Source of the DNA: an uncultured Clostridia bacterium
GTDB taxonomy: Bacteria; Bacillota; Clostridia; Christensenellales; Borkfalkiaceae
DNA length: 46,970 nucleotides
NCBI GenBank assembly: GCA_947627565.1
Contig: CANQWO010000014.1
Location: 1 to 46,970 of the forward strand
Reading direction: 5' to 3'
Below the pieces are notes generated by a model. The model was not told where the DNA came from. It did no database searches and was given only the letters and a program-made list of their open reading frames with translations. Shown here piece after piece: positions 1 to 8,998 of this stretch. Both the position numbers and the translations under genes were made by a program. Every line of letters begins with the position of its first letter. The stretch's first letter is position 1.

Positions 1-131
1 CACCGCTCATGTCGCGCCGCCGCTCACAGCCCACCGGGCTGTTGAGCGAGAATTGCGGCGCTCCACCCACGGAAATTCTTTGCCCTTGATATGCTTCCCG
101 CAGGGAGCTCCTATAAAAAGAATTTCGTGAA
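1..131 (-). repeat. Inverted copy of the 13422-13553 repeat block
   Basis: Bases 1-131 are almost exactly the reverse complement of 13422-13553 (one or a few differences, for example in the GGGCTG(T/C)TGAG stretch). Bases 67-131 are a 65 bp palindromic element: the ends CCACGGAAATTCTT and AAGAATTTCGTGAA are near-perfect inverted repeats around a core palindrome GCTTCCCGCAGGGAGC. Bases 1-66 are the flanking block that also accompanies the copy at 13487-13553, so the repeat is longer than the palindrome and probably continues left of the window. It sits just upstream of the P-type ATPase gene and leaves only about 30 bases for that gene's own 5-prime region. Confidence 0.85.
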
Positions 132-163
132 TATTCGGGGGCGGCAAAACATATGGTATCCGT

Positions 164-2740
164 ATGGAACAATATCGGAAAAGCGCGCGGGAAGTGCTCG
201 CGGAGGTCGGCCGCGGAGAGCGCGGTCTGACGCGGGAAGAGGCGGAGGCGCGGCTTACGCGACGCGGCCGGAACGTGCTCGAAACGGGCAAAAAAAAGAG
301 CAAGATCGGGCTCTTTTTTTCGCAATTCAAAGATCTCATGACCGTCATCCTCATCGCCGCGGCGGCGCTTTCGGGCGTTTTGGCGTTTTTGACACGCGAC
401 ACGGCCGAGCTCGTGGATACGGGCATCCTGCTTTTCATCATCCTGCTCAACGCGGTCGTCGGATTTTTACAGGAATACCGCGCCGATTCCGCGCTCGAAA
501 AGCTCAAAAAACTTGCGCGCTGTGAGGCCAAGGTCGTCCGCGACGGCAAGATCGTCAAGATCGACGCCGAGGAGCTCGTTCCGGGGGACATCGTCGAGAT
601 CGAGGAGGGCGACCGCATCCCGGCCGATTGCAGGATCCTGTCTTCGGAGGACCTCCGCTGCGATGAATCGGCGCTCACGGGGGAATCGTTGCCCGTAAAA
701 AAATTCGATTGCATCGTCTCCAAGAATGCGCTCGCCGAGCGGCGGAACACGGTGTTTTCCTCCACATATTGTGTGCGCGGCAACGCACGCTGCGTCGTCG
801 TGGCGACGGGCATGGAGACGGAGATGGGGCGCATCGCGGCGCTCCTCAAGGGCGGCGAGGAGATCAAGTCGCCCCTCGACAGGATCATCACGCGGCTGGG
901 CAAGATCATTACGGTCAGCGTGCTCGTCATCGCCGCGATCCTGTTCGTCGGCGGACTGCTCTCGGGACGCGTCGGATTTTTACAGAACTTGATGTCGGCC
1001 GTCGCCGTCGCCGTTGCCGCCATTCCCGAGGGCATGGGTGCGGTCGTCACCGTCATTCTCGCGATGGGCGTGCAACGCATGGCGGGGCGGCGCGCCGTGA
1101 TGCGCAAGCTCTCCGCCGTCGAGGCGCTCGGCAGTTGCAGCGTCATCTGCACGGATAAGACGGGGACGCTGACCGAGAACAGGATGCACGTCGAAGAGGT
1201 GGGCACCGAGGCGCAGGAGGAATTGCTCCGCTGCATCCGCGCCTGCCACACCGTCAAGGGGACCGCGGGCAGTTACATCGGCGACTCCACGGAGATCGCG
1301 CTTTTGGAATATGCGGACAGCGCCTCATACCAATTTGCCCCCACCCATGTCGGGGGTACCCCCTTCACGTCGGAGCGAAAGATGATGAGTGTGCTCGTCA
1401 CATTCGACGGCATGACGCGCCTCTACGCCAAGGGCGGCGCCGATATTCTCCTCAAAAAATGCACCAAGATCTTAAAGCGCGACGGCCTGCATCCGCTCGG
1501 GGAGGCCGACAGGCGCGCCATCGAGGCCGCGTGTCTCGGCTATTCCGCGCGGGCGATGCGCGTTCTGGCCTTTGCTTACGGGGAGAGGGCGGAGGAGGAC
1601 CTCGTCTTTCTGGGGCTCGCCGCCATGCTCGATCCGCCCAAGAAGGGCGCCGCCGAAGCCGTGCGCGCGTGCCGGGAAGCGGGCGTCAAGACGGTCATGA
1701 TCACGGGCGATTCCGCCGAGACGGCCTTTGCCATCGCGGAGCGGCTGGGCATCGCCGCGGACCGTTCGGAGGTCGTCACGGGGGAGGAAATCGACGACAT
1801 GGGGTCAGAAAATTTCGCGAACAGCGTCTCGCGCTATGCCGTCTATGCCCGCGTTTCGCCCAAACACAAGTCGGAGATCGTCGAAGCGCTGCGGGCCCGC
1901 GGGGAGGTCGTCGCCATGACGGGAGACGGCATCAACGACGCGCCCGCGCTGCGCGCCGCCGATATCGGGGTGGCGATGGGCTCGGGGACGGACGTCACAA
2001 AAAACGCCGCCGATATTATCATTTCCGACGACGATTTCTCCACCATTGTCGGTGCGGTGGAGGAGGGGCGCAACGTCTTTTTCAACGTCAAAAAGACGAT
2101 CTCGTTCTTCCTTGCCACCAACCTTGCGGAGGTCTTGTGCGTGCTCATCGTCTCGCTGTTCCTCTGGCGATACGATTTTCTGACGTCGACGCAACTGCTC
2201 TGGATCAACCTCATCACCGATTCCCTGCCCGTTCTGGCGCTCGGGGTCGAGCGGACGGAGGGGGCCATGCGCCGCCCGCCGACGCGCGACAGCGAGATCT
2301 ATTCCGCGGAGGCGCTCTTCGAGATCGCGCTGTTCGGCGTCCTGCAGACGGCCATTCTCGTCACGACGTTTGTCTTCGCGGTGCGCGCATGGGGGAACGG
2401 TGTTGCAAGCACCATGGCGTTTGCGATGCTCTCCTTCCTCGAGCTCTTTTATGCGTTTGTCATCAAATCGGACGATACCATGTCCGAGATCAAGAGCTTA
2501 TTTTCCAATCGCGCGTTGCTCGTTACGGTCGCCTTCGGCATCCTCATGACGGTGCTCCTGATCGCGACGCCCGTGCGCGTGCTGTTCGATCTGACGGCAC
2601 TCGCGTGGAATCAATGGGCCGTCGTGTTCGGCCTCTCGCTCGTCGTCATTCCGCTCGGGATGCTCTATCGCACGGTGCGGCGGGGGTCGGTGCGGCGCGT
2701 GCGCGCAAAGCGTCCCGCGCCGGCGCTCAAAATGTCTTAA
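164..2740 (+). CDS. Calcium-type cation-translocating P-type ATPase
   Basis: The 858-residue protein has the full type II P-type ATPase layout: an N-terminal cation-ATPase domain, an actuator loop with TGES near residue 172, the phosphorylation motif DKTGTLT with aspartate 331, a nucleotide-binding domain with KGGAD, then DPPK, the hinge TGDGINDAP near 588, and a six-helix C-terminal membrane block. Likely calcium ligands are retained: IPEG in TM4, NLAEV in TM5 and NLITDS in TM6. It probably exports calcium, or possibly manganese, across the membrane using ATP. One oddity is TM4, which reads PEGMGAVV where the family usually has PEGLPAVV. A second is a stretch around residues 394-400 that coincides with a copy of the GACATGGGTGGGG motif at 1339-1351. 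No strong ribosome binding site is visible. The 3-prime end overlaps the convergent deacetylase gene by 14 bp. Confidence 0.93.
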   Translation: MEQYRKSAREVLAEVGRGERGLTREEAEARLTRRGRNVLETGKKKSKIGLFFSQFKDLMTVILIAAAALSGVLAFLTRDTAELVDTGILLFIILLNAVVGFLQEYRADSALEKLKKLARCEAKVVRDGKIVKIDAEELVPGDIVEIEEGDRIPADCRILSSEDLRCDESALTGESLPVKKFDCIVSKNALAERRNTVFSSTYCVRGNARCVVVATGMETEMGRIAALLKGGEEIKSPLDRIITRLGKIITVSVLVIAAILFVGGLLSGRVGFLQNLMSAVAVAVAAIPEGMGAVVTVILAMGVQRMAGRRAVMRKLSAVEALGSCSVICTDKTGTLTENRMHVEEVGTEAQEELLRCIRACHTVKGTAGSYIGDSTEIALLEYADSASYQFAPTHVGGTPFTSERKMMSVLVTFDGMTRLYAKGGADILLKKCTKILKRDGLHPLGEADRRAIEAACLGYSARAMRVLAFAYGERAEEDLVFLGLAAMLDPPKKGAAEAVRACREAGVKTVMITGDSAETAFAIAERLGIAADRSEVVTGEEIDDMGSENFANSVSRYAVYARVSPKHKSEIVEALRARGEVVAMTGDGINDAPALRAADIGVAMGSGTDVTKNAADIIISDDDFSTIVGAVEEGRNVFFNVKKTISFFLATNLAEVLCVLIVSLFLWRYDFLTSTQLLWINLITDSLPVLALGVERTEGAMRRPPTRDSEIYSAEALFEIALFGVLQTAILVTTFVFAVRAWGNGVASTMAFAMLSFLELFYAFVIKSDDTMSEIKSLFSNRALLVTVAFGILMTVLLIATPVRVLFDLTALAWNQWAVVFGLSLVVIPLGMLYRTVRRGSVRRVRAKRPAPALKMS

Positions 2741-3407
2741 AAATGTAATGATTTTCGCGGAAATAGGCGATAATCGCCGGGAGGGCCTCTGCCGTCGCGG
2801 TGTGCGGTGCGGAGTCGTGCAGAAGCAGCACGACTCTTTGCCTGTTTCCGGCGGTCGTTGCGGACGTCTCGAGCAGCGTCTGTGCGCTCGCGTGGGGGAT
2901 CTCCTCATCGCCACATACGGCGTTCCACCACACGATCTTGTAGCCCATGTCTTTCAAGACGGCCTCCTTGGATGGATGACGGCCGCCCCCGGGGAAGCGG
3001 TAAACGCGCGGCGTTGCGCCCGTCACCTTTCGGATGGCGGCGGCGCACGATTCCACATCCTTGCGAAATGCGGCGTCGCTGGCATAGATCTCCTCGTAGC
3101 GGTGCGTCATGGAGTGCACACCTAAGACATGCCCCTCCTCGGCGATGCGGCGGAGCGTCGTTTCGCGGCCGCTTATGCGTTCGCCGACGATGAAAAAGGT
3201 TGCGTGGACATGCTCTTTTTGAAGGGTGTCGAGGATGCGTCCCGTGACCACGGTGCTCGGCCCGTCGTCAAAAGTTAAGTATACTTCTTTTTCCTCCTCC
3301 GCAAACGTGAAAACGGGCGTCGCCATATTGCGCCCCGCGAGATGGGCCGCCAAAATGAGCATGACGGTGAGACAAAAGATTACGATCGGAAGCCAACGTT
3401 TTTGCAT
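2727..3407 (-). CDS. Membrane-anchored polysaccharide deacetylase (NodB domain)
   Basis: This 226-residue protein starts with an uncleaved signal anchor (roughly residues 5-20) and carries one NodB homology domain on the outer face. The metal and catalytic motifs are all visible: TFDDGPS (the DD pair), HSMTH (the two metal histidines), RFPGGG, and LLLHDS near the end. The family removes acetyl groups from cell-wall or spore-wall polymers such as peptidoglycan or chitin oligomers. Spore-formers carry several of these (PdaB/YlxY type), but which substrate applies here is unknown. I chose the ATG at 3407; an in-frame TTG at 3434 would add nine residues. Neither has a convincing Shine-Dalgarno site. 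The 3-prime end overlaps the convergent ATPase by 14 bp. Confidence 0.88.
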   Translation of the reverse strand: MQKRWLPIVIFCLTVMLILAAHLAGRNMATPVFTFAEEEKEVYLTFDDGPSTVVTGRILDTLQKEHVHATFFIVGERISGRETTLRRIAEEGHVLGVHSMTHRYEEIYASDAAFRKDVESCAAAIRKVTGATPRVYRFPGGGRHPSKEAVLKDMGYKIVWWNAVCGDEEIPHASAQTLLETSATTAGNRQRVVLLLHDSAPHTATAEALPAIIAYFRENHYIFKTF

Positions 3408-3439
3408 GGAGGGAGTTTGTGTAAATCTGCGCAAAAATA

Positions 3440-3468
3440 TTTACTTTTGTCGATCGTTGTGTTATAAT
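3440..3468 (+). promoter_or_regulatory. Sigma-70-type promoter of galM
   Basis: TTTACT (3440-3445) and a perfect TATAAT (3463-3468) are separated by 17 bp. The start codon of galM lies 24 bp downstream, with AAGGGAGG as ribosome binding site. Confidence 0.75.
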
Positions 3469-3491
3469 GGAAAAAACAAGGGAGGCAAAGT

Positions 3492-4523
3492 ATGATCACA
3501 ACCAGAGTTTTCGGCAGGACCAAGGAGGGAAAACGGGTCCTCGCCTTTACCATTGCCGACGGGCGCAGGAGCGTGACCGTCCTGAATCTCGGCGGGATCG
3601 TCCAGCGGCTCGTCGTTCCCGCGAAGGACGGCCGCCTCACCGACGTCGTGCTCGGCTATCGCACCGTCGCGGAATACGAGGCGAACGGCGGCTATCTCGG
3701 GGCGCTCATCGGCCGCTTCGGCAACCGCATCGGCGAGGGAAAACTCTCGGTTGACGGACGGCAATATCAGCTCTTCCAAAACGACCGCGGCAACCATCTC
3801 CACGGCGGGAAGGCGGGATTCAACAAGAAGATCTGGGCGCACGGCATCGCGGGCAATACGCTGGCCCTCTCCATCATCTCCCCCGACGGCGAGGAAAATT
3901 ATCCCGGAACGCTCAAAGTGACCGTCGTCTATACGTTCGTGAACGGCGTTCTGCGCATCCATTACCGCGCCGTCTCCGACAAGAAGACGGTCGTCAATCT
4001 GACCAATCATGCCTATTTCAATCTCGGCGGCGAGGGGAGCGGCACGGTGCTCGATCAGACGCTTGCGATCGACGCCGACGCGATCACCCCGACGAACGAT
4101 ACGATGATCCCCGAGGGCGCGTTCCGCTGCGTTGACGGCACGCCGTTCGACTTCCGCACCGCCAAGCCGATCGGCCGCGACATCGGCGTTGACGACGAGG
4201 ATCTTCGGAAGGGGAACGGGTATGACCACTGCTTCGTCTTAAACGGCGCGGGCTTCAAACAGTATGCGACGGCCTATTGCGAGAAGACGGGCATTCAGAT
4301 GAATTGCTACACCGACATGCCCGCCGTCCAGCTCTATACGGGCAACGGCCTCAACCAGCAGGGCAAATACGCGAAATACACCGCGCGCACCGGCTTCTGC
4401 CTCGAGACGCAGGCCATTCCGAACAACGTCAATGTCCCCGCCTATGCGGAGAAGGGGAGTTCCTATCTCGACGCGGGCGAAACATACGATTACTGCGCGG
4501 AATACGAATTTCTCGTCAAATAA
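3492..4523 (+). CDS. galM: Aldose 1-epimerase (galactose mutarotase)
   Basis: The 343-residue protein matches the GalM family over its whole length. Visible signatures are GRFGNRI and NHLHGG near residues 76-103, NLTNHAYFNLGG carrying the catalytic acid histidine near 174, and FCLETQAIPNN near the C-terminus carrying the catalytic base glutamate. It interconverts the alpha and beta anomers of galactose and related sugars, so that galactokinase receives alpha-galactose. It is transcribed alone, from the promoter at 3440-3468, and ends at a hairpin at 4544-4575. It is about 28 kb from galT-galK in this window, so the Leloir genes are split into at least two units. Confidence 0.95.
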   Translation: MITTRVFGRTKEGKRVLAFTIADGRRSVTVLNLGGIVQRLVVPAKDGRLTDVVLGYRTVAEYEANGGYLGALIGRFGNRIGEGKLSVDGRQYQLFQNDRGNHLHGGKAGFNKKIWAHGIAGNTLALSIISPDGEENYPGTLKVTVVYTFVNGVLRIHYRAVSDKKTVVNLTNHAYFNLGGEGSGTVLDQTLAIDADAITPTNDTMIPEGAFRCVDGTPFDFRTAKPIGRDIGVDDEDLRKGNGYDHCFVLNGAGFKQYATAYCEKTGIQMNCYTDMPAVQLYTGNGLNQQGKYAKYTARTGFCLETQAIPNNVNVPAYAEKGSSYLDAGETYDYCAEYEFLVK

Positions 4524-4543
4524 TCGTTCCGGAAGGAAAAACG

Positions 4544-4575
4544 TCCCTCACTCGCAGACATGGGTGGGGGATTTT
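4544..4575 (+). terminator. Probable rho-independent terminator after galM
   Basis: Arms TCCCTCAC and GTGGGGGA form an 8 bp stem with one G-U pair, followed by TTTT. The loop and right arm contain one copy of the GACATGGGTGGGG motif. The T tract is short, so termination may be partial. Confidence 0.5.
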
Positions 4576-4597
4576 ATGTCAAAAGAGAAGGAGAACC

Positions 4598-6337
4598 ATG
4601 AAAACATTCCGCTTTGTCGCTCGATTCATGCTGATCGCGGCCGCGCTGCTTGCGGCGGTTTTGGGGATCGCCGCATGCGGCTCGGATCCCTATGAGTTTG
4701 CGGAGGGCGAGCGGGAGACGGCGGAGCACTATGAATATACGTTTCAGCCGTATGTTCTGAAACGCGGGCCGCTGACCGTCGGCACGGAGCAGGATCTCTA
4801 TACCGCCGAGGGCGCGCGCGTGGCGCTTTTCAAGACCATAGAGGCGGACATGGGTGCCCTGAAAGCCGTCTTCCCGCGGGGGAAGTCCATCCGGCTTTTC
4901 GTCCTCTCCGACGCCCGCGCGTCGGCACTGCCGCTTGGCATTTATGCGGACGGCACGGTGTATGTGAAGGAGAGCGCCGTGGAGAGCGGGGAATACCGGC
5001 TGTTCCTCTCGGCCGCCTATCTCGGGACGGGCGAGCCGTGGAAGGCCTATGCGGCGCGGGCGGCCGCGTTCGGCGAGACGTCGGAGATCTCCGAGAGCGC
5101 GCTCGCGAGCTACTATGCGGGGCAACCGGAGGCCGCGTCCCTTTTCGCCGCCTACTTTTTCGAGGGATTTGCCGACGAGGAGACGCGCGCCTATGCCGTT
5201 GCGGGCGCGGAGGCGTTCGGCGCGTTTTTGCGGGAGCAACGCGGCGCCGCGGCCATCGGATATACCCGTCTTGACGCCGACAGGGCGGAATTTCTCGCGT
5301 CACTCGGCGTTACGGCGGCCTATCCGGGCGGAGATCATACCTTTTTGGACGGGGCCTCGTATACGACGGACGATGAATTTTCGCTCGTCGTGGAGACGAA
5401 GGACAGGCGGTGGTTTCTCGACCCCATCCCCGCAAAAACCGAGTTCGGCGCAGAATACGCGATGGATACGCCGGCGCGCGTTCTGGCGCGGCTGACGGAG
5501 GCCGACGCCGACCTCAAGGCCTTGATGGAGACGGTCGCAAAGCAGGCCCCCGTGGAATATAAGCGCATCAAGGCCCGTTTTGCCCGGCACATCGACTATG
5601 CGCTCTCCCCCGACGAGCCGCAGACCTATGTGGGGTCGCAGACGGTGCGCCTCAATGACCTCGGCGAGATCGTTTCGGCCACGGCGCGCCTGCTCATTTC
5701 CGACCCGGAGGGCACGACATGGTTGGAGACGGGCGTCGCGGAGTATTTCGCCCGCTTCCTCGTCCGCCGTGCGAGCGAGACGACCCGCCGCGCCTATCTC
5801 TGTTTTTCGGGCGACGGGAGCGGGCTGACGGGCGACGAGCTTGCCTTCGTGCAGGAGGTCAAGGCGCGCTATCTCGCGGCCGGGGGATCGCTGGATGACT
5901 TCATATCCTATGACCATGCCCGCATCCTCGAGGCGATCGCGTATGTCACCCTGCGCACGCCCGCCTATAAGGAGACGGTCGATCTTCCCATTGCGACGGC
6001 TTCGCTTGGCGGCGGGGAGTCCTCCGGAGAGGGCGCCGCGCTCACTTTGCCGGAGACCTATCTGTTCGCGAAGTATCTCATCGCGCGGTTCGGCATGGAC
6101 GACGTCTTAGAGGCGGTGCGCACGGAGCTCTCCGTACTCGGCGACTATTATACGCTGCAAGCCGCGTTCCTGCGGGAGATCGAGGCGGGGCGGACGTCGT
6201 GGACGCTCAAACTCCCCGCGGAAGACAAGAGCGCGTTCTATAACGACATGACGTTCATCATTTTTGTCGTGATCTCCGTCGCCGCGGCCGTCGCCGTCGT
6301 GCTGTTGTTGACGCCCAAGAAAAAGAAGAAAAAGTGA
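4598..6337 (+). CDS. Putative lipoprotein with a C-terminal membrane anchor
   Basis: I do not recognise a named family for this 579-residue protein. The ATG at 4598 follows a good AGAAGGAGAA ribosome binding site and opens a lipoprotein signal peptide, with the lipobox GIAAC placing the lipidated cysteine at residue 27. The body is soluble and mostly extracellular. Near the C-terminus there is a second hydrophobic stretch (about 17 residues of I, V and A) followed by a poly-lysine tail, so the protein appears tethered at both ends. Around residue 373-385 the sequence TWLETGVAEYFARF resembles the helix after the active site in gluzincin metallopeptidases (usual form WLxEGxAEY), but no HExxH motif precedes it; the equivalent place reads GEIVSATARL. 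It could therefore be a catalytically dead peptidase relative. It is isolated between terminators at 4544-4575 and 6391-6425. Confidence 0.75.
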   Translation: MKTFRFVARFMLIAAALLAAVLGIAACGSDPYEFAEGERETAEHYEYTFQPYVLKRGPLTVGTEQDLYTAEGARVALFKTIEADMGALKAVFPRGKSIRLFVLSDARASALPLGIYADGTVYVKESAVESGEYRLFLSAAYLGTGEPWKAYAARAAAFGETSEISESALASYYAGQPEAASLFAAYFFEGFADEETRAYAVAGAEAFGAFLREQRGAAAIGYTRLDADRAEFLASLGVTAAYPGGDHTFLDGASYTTDDEFSLVVETKDRRWFLDPIPAKTEFGAEYAMDTPARVLARLTEADADLKALMETVAKQAPVEYKRIKARFARHIDYALSPDEPQTYVGSQTVRLNDLGEIVSATARLLISDPEGTTWLETGVAEYFARFLVRRASETTRRAYLCFSGDGSGLTGDELAFVQEVKARYLAAGGSLDDFISYDHARILEAIAYVTLRTPAYKETVDLPIATASLGGGESSGEGAALTLPETYLFAKYLIARFGMDDVLEAVRTELSVLGDYYTLQAAFLREIEAGRTSWTLKLPAEDKSAFYNDMTFIIFVVISVAAAVAVVLLLTPKKKKKK

Positions 6338-6390
6338 AGCGCAACGCGCCCCGTCGTAACAATCTATCGCGCCGCAGACACGCGGTCATA

Positions 6391-6425
6391 AAAAAAGCGT
6401 GCAACGAATCCGTTGCACGCTTTTT
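6391..6425. terminator. Bidirectional terminator
   Basis: A perfect 15 bp stem (AAAAAGCGTGCAACG and CGTTGCACGCTTTTT) closes on the loop AATC. The A tract and T tract make it usable from both sides, which suits its place between the lipoprotein gene (plus) and the small membrane protein gene (minus). Confidence 0.93.
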
Positions 6426-6451
6426 GTCTCCCGCCTCAAACGGGCGATGGG

Positions 6452-6925
6452 TCAAAGTAAGATGCCGAGGATGGTCCAGAAGAGAACGATCCAAAGGAGG
6501 CAGCCCCAGGCGGCCGATCTTCCGCAATCGACGGCGATCTCATCCTTTTCGCCCTTGCTCCAGACGAAGTAGAGCACAAGCCCCGCCGGGAAGACGAGCA
6601 AGGAGAGCAACTGCCAGATGAACGTGGGGCTGGTCAGTTTCTCGGAGAACCACCGCCCGATCGACTTATAAAATCCGACGGAATGCTCGACGCTGACGGC
6701 AAAGCCGAGGGCGAGGAAGATGACGTCGACGGCCAAATACAGCCACGACAGCACGGTCGCGCCTCCGCCCGCAGCGTTGGTGCACAGATTCATGATCATC
6801 GAAATGAGCCCGACGCTCATGAAGAACGAGACATCCGCGACATCGGAATGACGGTTGATGTAACCGTAATACGCGAGCATGAATGCCGTCAGGAGCAACG
6901 TAATGATCCCGATTGCCAAATTCAT
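6452..6925 (-). CDS. Hypothetical multi-pass membrane protein
   Basis: This 157-residue protein has about four hydrophobic segments: residues 1-20, 34-50, 58-78, and a C-terminal pair around 108-124 and 140-157. The loop between the third and fourth segments is charged (KSIGRWFSEKL). I do not recognise the family, and no catalytic motif stands out. The start is supported by a GGGGGAAG ribosome binding site and by a fully consensus promoter at 6958-6986, which suggests strong expression. It is a single-gene unit ending at the terminator at 6391-6425. Confidence 0.75.
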   Translation of the reverse strand: MNLAIGIITLLLTAFMLAYYGYINRHSDVADVSFFMSVGLISMIMNLCTNAAGGGATVLSWLYLAVDVIFLALGFAVSVEHSVGFYKSIGRWFSEKLTSPTFIWQLLSLLVFPAGLVLYFVWSKGEKDEIAVDCGRSAAWGCLLWIVLFWTILGILL

Positions 6926-6957
6926 AAAACTTCCCCCATATTTTTGAAATTTTCTCT

Positions 6958-6986
6958 ATTATAATACGAATACCCGCGGTTGTCAA
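6958..6986 (-). promoter_or_regulatory. Perfect consensus sigma-70-type promoter
   Basis: On the minus strand TTGACA (6981-6986), a 17 bp spacer and TATAAT (6958-6963) match the consensus at all twelve positions. It drives the membrane protein gene 6452-6925, leaving a leader of about 26 bases with a ribosome binding site. The rest of 6926-7117 shows nothing else clear. Confidence 0.9.
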
Positions 6987-7117
6987 GACACACGGTGAAA
7001 TTTCCCGCGAAAAATTCTTGCGGAGGCGTTTTTCGCGGGACGGCGGGTCGGAACGTCCGCGGCGGGTCGGCACATAGGATGAATTGACCGCAATCCGGCC
7101 GTTCGGGGGTTTTACAA

Positions 7118-7888
7118 ATGCAATGGTTTTATGCCATGGAAGTCTGGCAACAGGCCCTTCTCGCTTCGCTGATGACCTATTTTGCGACCGTACTCGGCGC
7201 AAGTCTCGTATTTTTCACCAAGCGCCTCAACCAAACCGCGCTGACCGCGCTCACGGGCGGGGCGGCCGGCATCATGATCGCGGCAAGTTTCTTCTCCCTG
7301 CTCCTGCCCGCGCTCGAGTATCCGTCCGCGCTCCCGACCTATCTCACCGTGACGCTCGGCTTTCTGCTCGGCGGGGGATTCCTCATTGCCAGCGACTTTA
7401 TTTCGTCGCGCTGCGGCCTGCGGTTCGGCGAGATGGGCAGACGCAACGGCCTGATGTTTCTCGCCGTCACGCTCCACAACATCCCCGAGGGCATGGCGGT
7501 GGGCGTGGCCTTCGCCGCGGGCGCGGGGGACGTCGCGCTGCTTGCGGCGGCGGCGCTCTTTGCCGTCGGGATCGCCGTGCAGAACTTCCCGGAGGGCGCG
7601 TGCGTCGCGTTTCCGCTCCGGCAGGGCGGGATGTCGCCCGGGCGGGCCTTCCTCTTTTCGCAGGGCTCGGGCGCGGTGGAGATCCCCGCCTGCGTATTGG
7701 GGGCCGTCGCCGCGACGTTCATCCGCGGCCTCATGCCGTGGGCGCTCTCCTTTTCCGCGGGCGCCATGATCGCCGTCGTCTGCGCGGAGCTCATTCCCGA
7801 GAGCTATGCGGGCAACAAGACGGTGGCCTCCCTCGGCATTCTGCTCGGATTTTGTCTCATGATGGTGCTCGACCTCGCGCTCGGCTGA
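7118..7888 (+). CDS. ZIP-family metal transporter
   Basis: This 256-residue protein has about eight membrane segments and the two signature metal-site helices of ZIP transporters: TLHNIPEG around residue 119-126 and the matching QNFPEG about 30 residues later. The spacing and the short loop between helices 3 and 4 fit the prokaryotic ZupT-like branch, which brings zinc or other divalent cations into the cytoplasm without ATP. The ATG at 7118 has only a G-rich stretch upstream; a second ATG at 7136 is possible. No terminator separates it from the dehydrogenase gene, whose product is unrelated. Confidence 0.9.
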   Translation: MQWFYAMEVWQQALLASLMTYFATVLGASLVFFTKRLNQTALTALTGGAAGIMIAASFFSLLLPALEYPSALPTYLTVTLGFLLGGGFLIASDFISSRCGLRFGEMGRRNGLMFLAVTLHNIPEGMAVGVAFAAGAGDVALLAAAALFAVGIAVQNFPEGACVAFPLRQGGMSPGRAFLFSQGSGAVEIPACVLGAVAATFIRGLMPWALSFSAGAMIAVVCAELIPESYAGNKTVASLGILLGFCLMMVLDLALG

Positions 7889-8035
7889 TCGGAAATGCCG
7901 CGGCGCGCTTTGCATAAAGTTTCCAAAGACGTGCATACTTTCGGTATGAAAAATGAGCCGAAACAGACGACGAACGAAGAAAAAGTTCGGGAACGCAAAG
8001 AAGTTTCCGCGCCTATGAGAGAAGACGGGTATACC

Positions 8036-8836
8036 ATGTCCGCGAGGAAGACCGCGGTAATCGTCGGCGCCTCCTCGGGGATCGGACGGGAGACGGCCCT
8101 GAGATTGCTTGCAAAGGGGTATCGCGTATACAATATTTCCCGCACGCCGTTCAAGGGGGAGCGGGTGAAGACGCTTTCGGCCGACGCCGCCATGGAGGGC
8201 GAGCTCGGCGAGGCGGTGAAGAAGGCGGGCGAAGAGGCGGGCGCCATCGACCTCTTTGTCTACTCGGCGGGATTTTCCATGGCCGCGCCCATCGAGTACG
8301 CGAAGAGCGGGGACTACCGGTATCTCTTCGAGGTCAACTATTTCGGCGCCGTGGAGGCGCTGCGGGCCGCGACGCCCTTTTTGAAACGGCGCGGCGGCAG
8401 GGCCGTGCTCGTCGGGTCGCTGGGCGGCGACGTGCCCATTCCCTACGACAGCTTTTATTCCTCGTCCAAGGCGGCGATCGCGATGTTTGCGCGGGAGGCC
8501 GATTTGGAACTCCGTCCGCACGGCGTGCGGGTGAGCGCGCTGCTGCCCGGGGGGACAGCGACGGATTTTACCTACGCGCGGCGGGTCTACGGAGAGGAGG
8601 AGAGCCTCGCCTATGCCCCGTCGGTCAAAAAGGCGTCCGCGGCGCTTGCCAACATGGAGCAGGGCGGAATGAATCCCTCGCTGGTCGCCGAAGCCGTGCT
8701 CAAACTGGCGGAAAAGCGGAATCCTCCGCCCGTTTCGGCCGTGGGCGGGATCAACAATTTCGTCCGCTATGCCAATAAGCTCCTGCCCGAGCGCGTGACC
8801 GATTGGTTCGTGCGCAAGAAATTCAATCAACGATAG
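8036..8836 (+). CDS. Short-chain dehydrogenase/reductase (SDR)
   Basis: The 266-residue product is a classical SDR with a Rossmann fold. It shows the nucleotide motif GASSGIGRE near residues 12-20, YSAGFS in place of the usual NNAG, the catalytic serine in VGSLGG, and the catalytic pair YSSSK. Such enzymes oxidise or reduce a small alcohol or ketone with NAD(P); the substrate cannot be told from sequence. I start it at 8036, which leaves five residues before the first beta strand. In-frame ATGs at 8015, 7946 and 7895 would add up to 47 residues with no SDR similarity. The chosen start codon lies inside one copy of the TACCATGTCCG motif (8032-8042). Confidence 0.85.
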   Translation: MSARKTAVIVGASSGIGRETALRLLAKGYRVYNISRTPFKGERVKTLSADAAMEGELGEAVKKAGEEAGAIDLFVYSAGFSMAAPIEYAKSGDYRYLFEVNYFGAVEALRAATPFLKRRGGRAVLVGSLGGDVPIPYDSFYSSSKAAIAMFAREADLELRPHGVRVSALLPGGTATDFTYARRVYGEEESLAYAPSVKKASAALANMEQGGMNPSLVAEAVLKLAEKRNPPPVSAVGGINNFVRYANKLLPERVTDWFVRKKFNQR

Positions 8837-8899
8837 ATTTGTCCGTTTTGTTCCGAATCTTGACAGGATTTTTCATGCGGAGAAAGAGGCGCCGAACGC

Positions 8900-8929
8900 T
8901 TGACGGCGCGCCGCGCAATCGCGTATAAT
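8900..8929 (+). promoter_or_regulatory. Promoter of the purine cluster
   Basis: TTGACG (8900-8905) and a perfect TATAAT (8924-8929) are 18 bp apart. CCGAAC (8892-8897) lies directly upstream and resembles the core of the Firmicutes PurR box, but only one clear copy is visible, so regulation by PurR is speculative. Confidence 0.8.
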
Positions 8930-8935
8930 ATTGTC

Positions 8936-8998
8936 ATGAAAGGAATGACGTTCCCCGCTCTTTGGGGCAGGGGCCAAAAAGAAATACCGCTTTTCTGA
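8936..8998 (+). CDS. Candidate 20-codon leader peptide upstream of purE
   Basis: An ATG begins six bases after the -10 box and opens a 20-codon frame (starting MKGMTFPALW) that stops with TGA at 8996-8998. Those three bases are the first bases of the terminator stem 8996-9032. There is no ribosome binding site, so it would have to be translated as a leaderless message. The peptide has no run of one amino acid. This is a proposal from layout only and may be coincidental. Confidence 0.3.
   Translation: MKGMTFPALWGRGQKEIPLF

Noticed and set aside
3408-3434. TTG start for the deacetylase nine codons upstream
   Set aside because: There is no ribosome binding site for it and the signal anchor is complete from the ATG at 3407.
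7895-8035. N-terminal extension of the SDR from the ATG at 7895
   Set aside because: The extra 47 residues are hydrophilic, have no SDR similarity and no good ribosome binding site.
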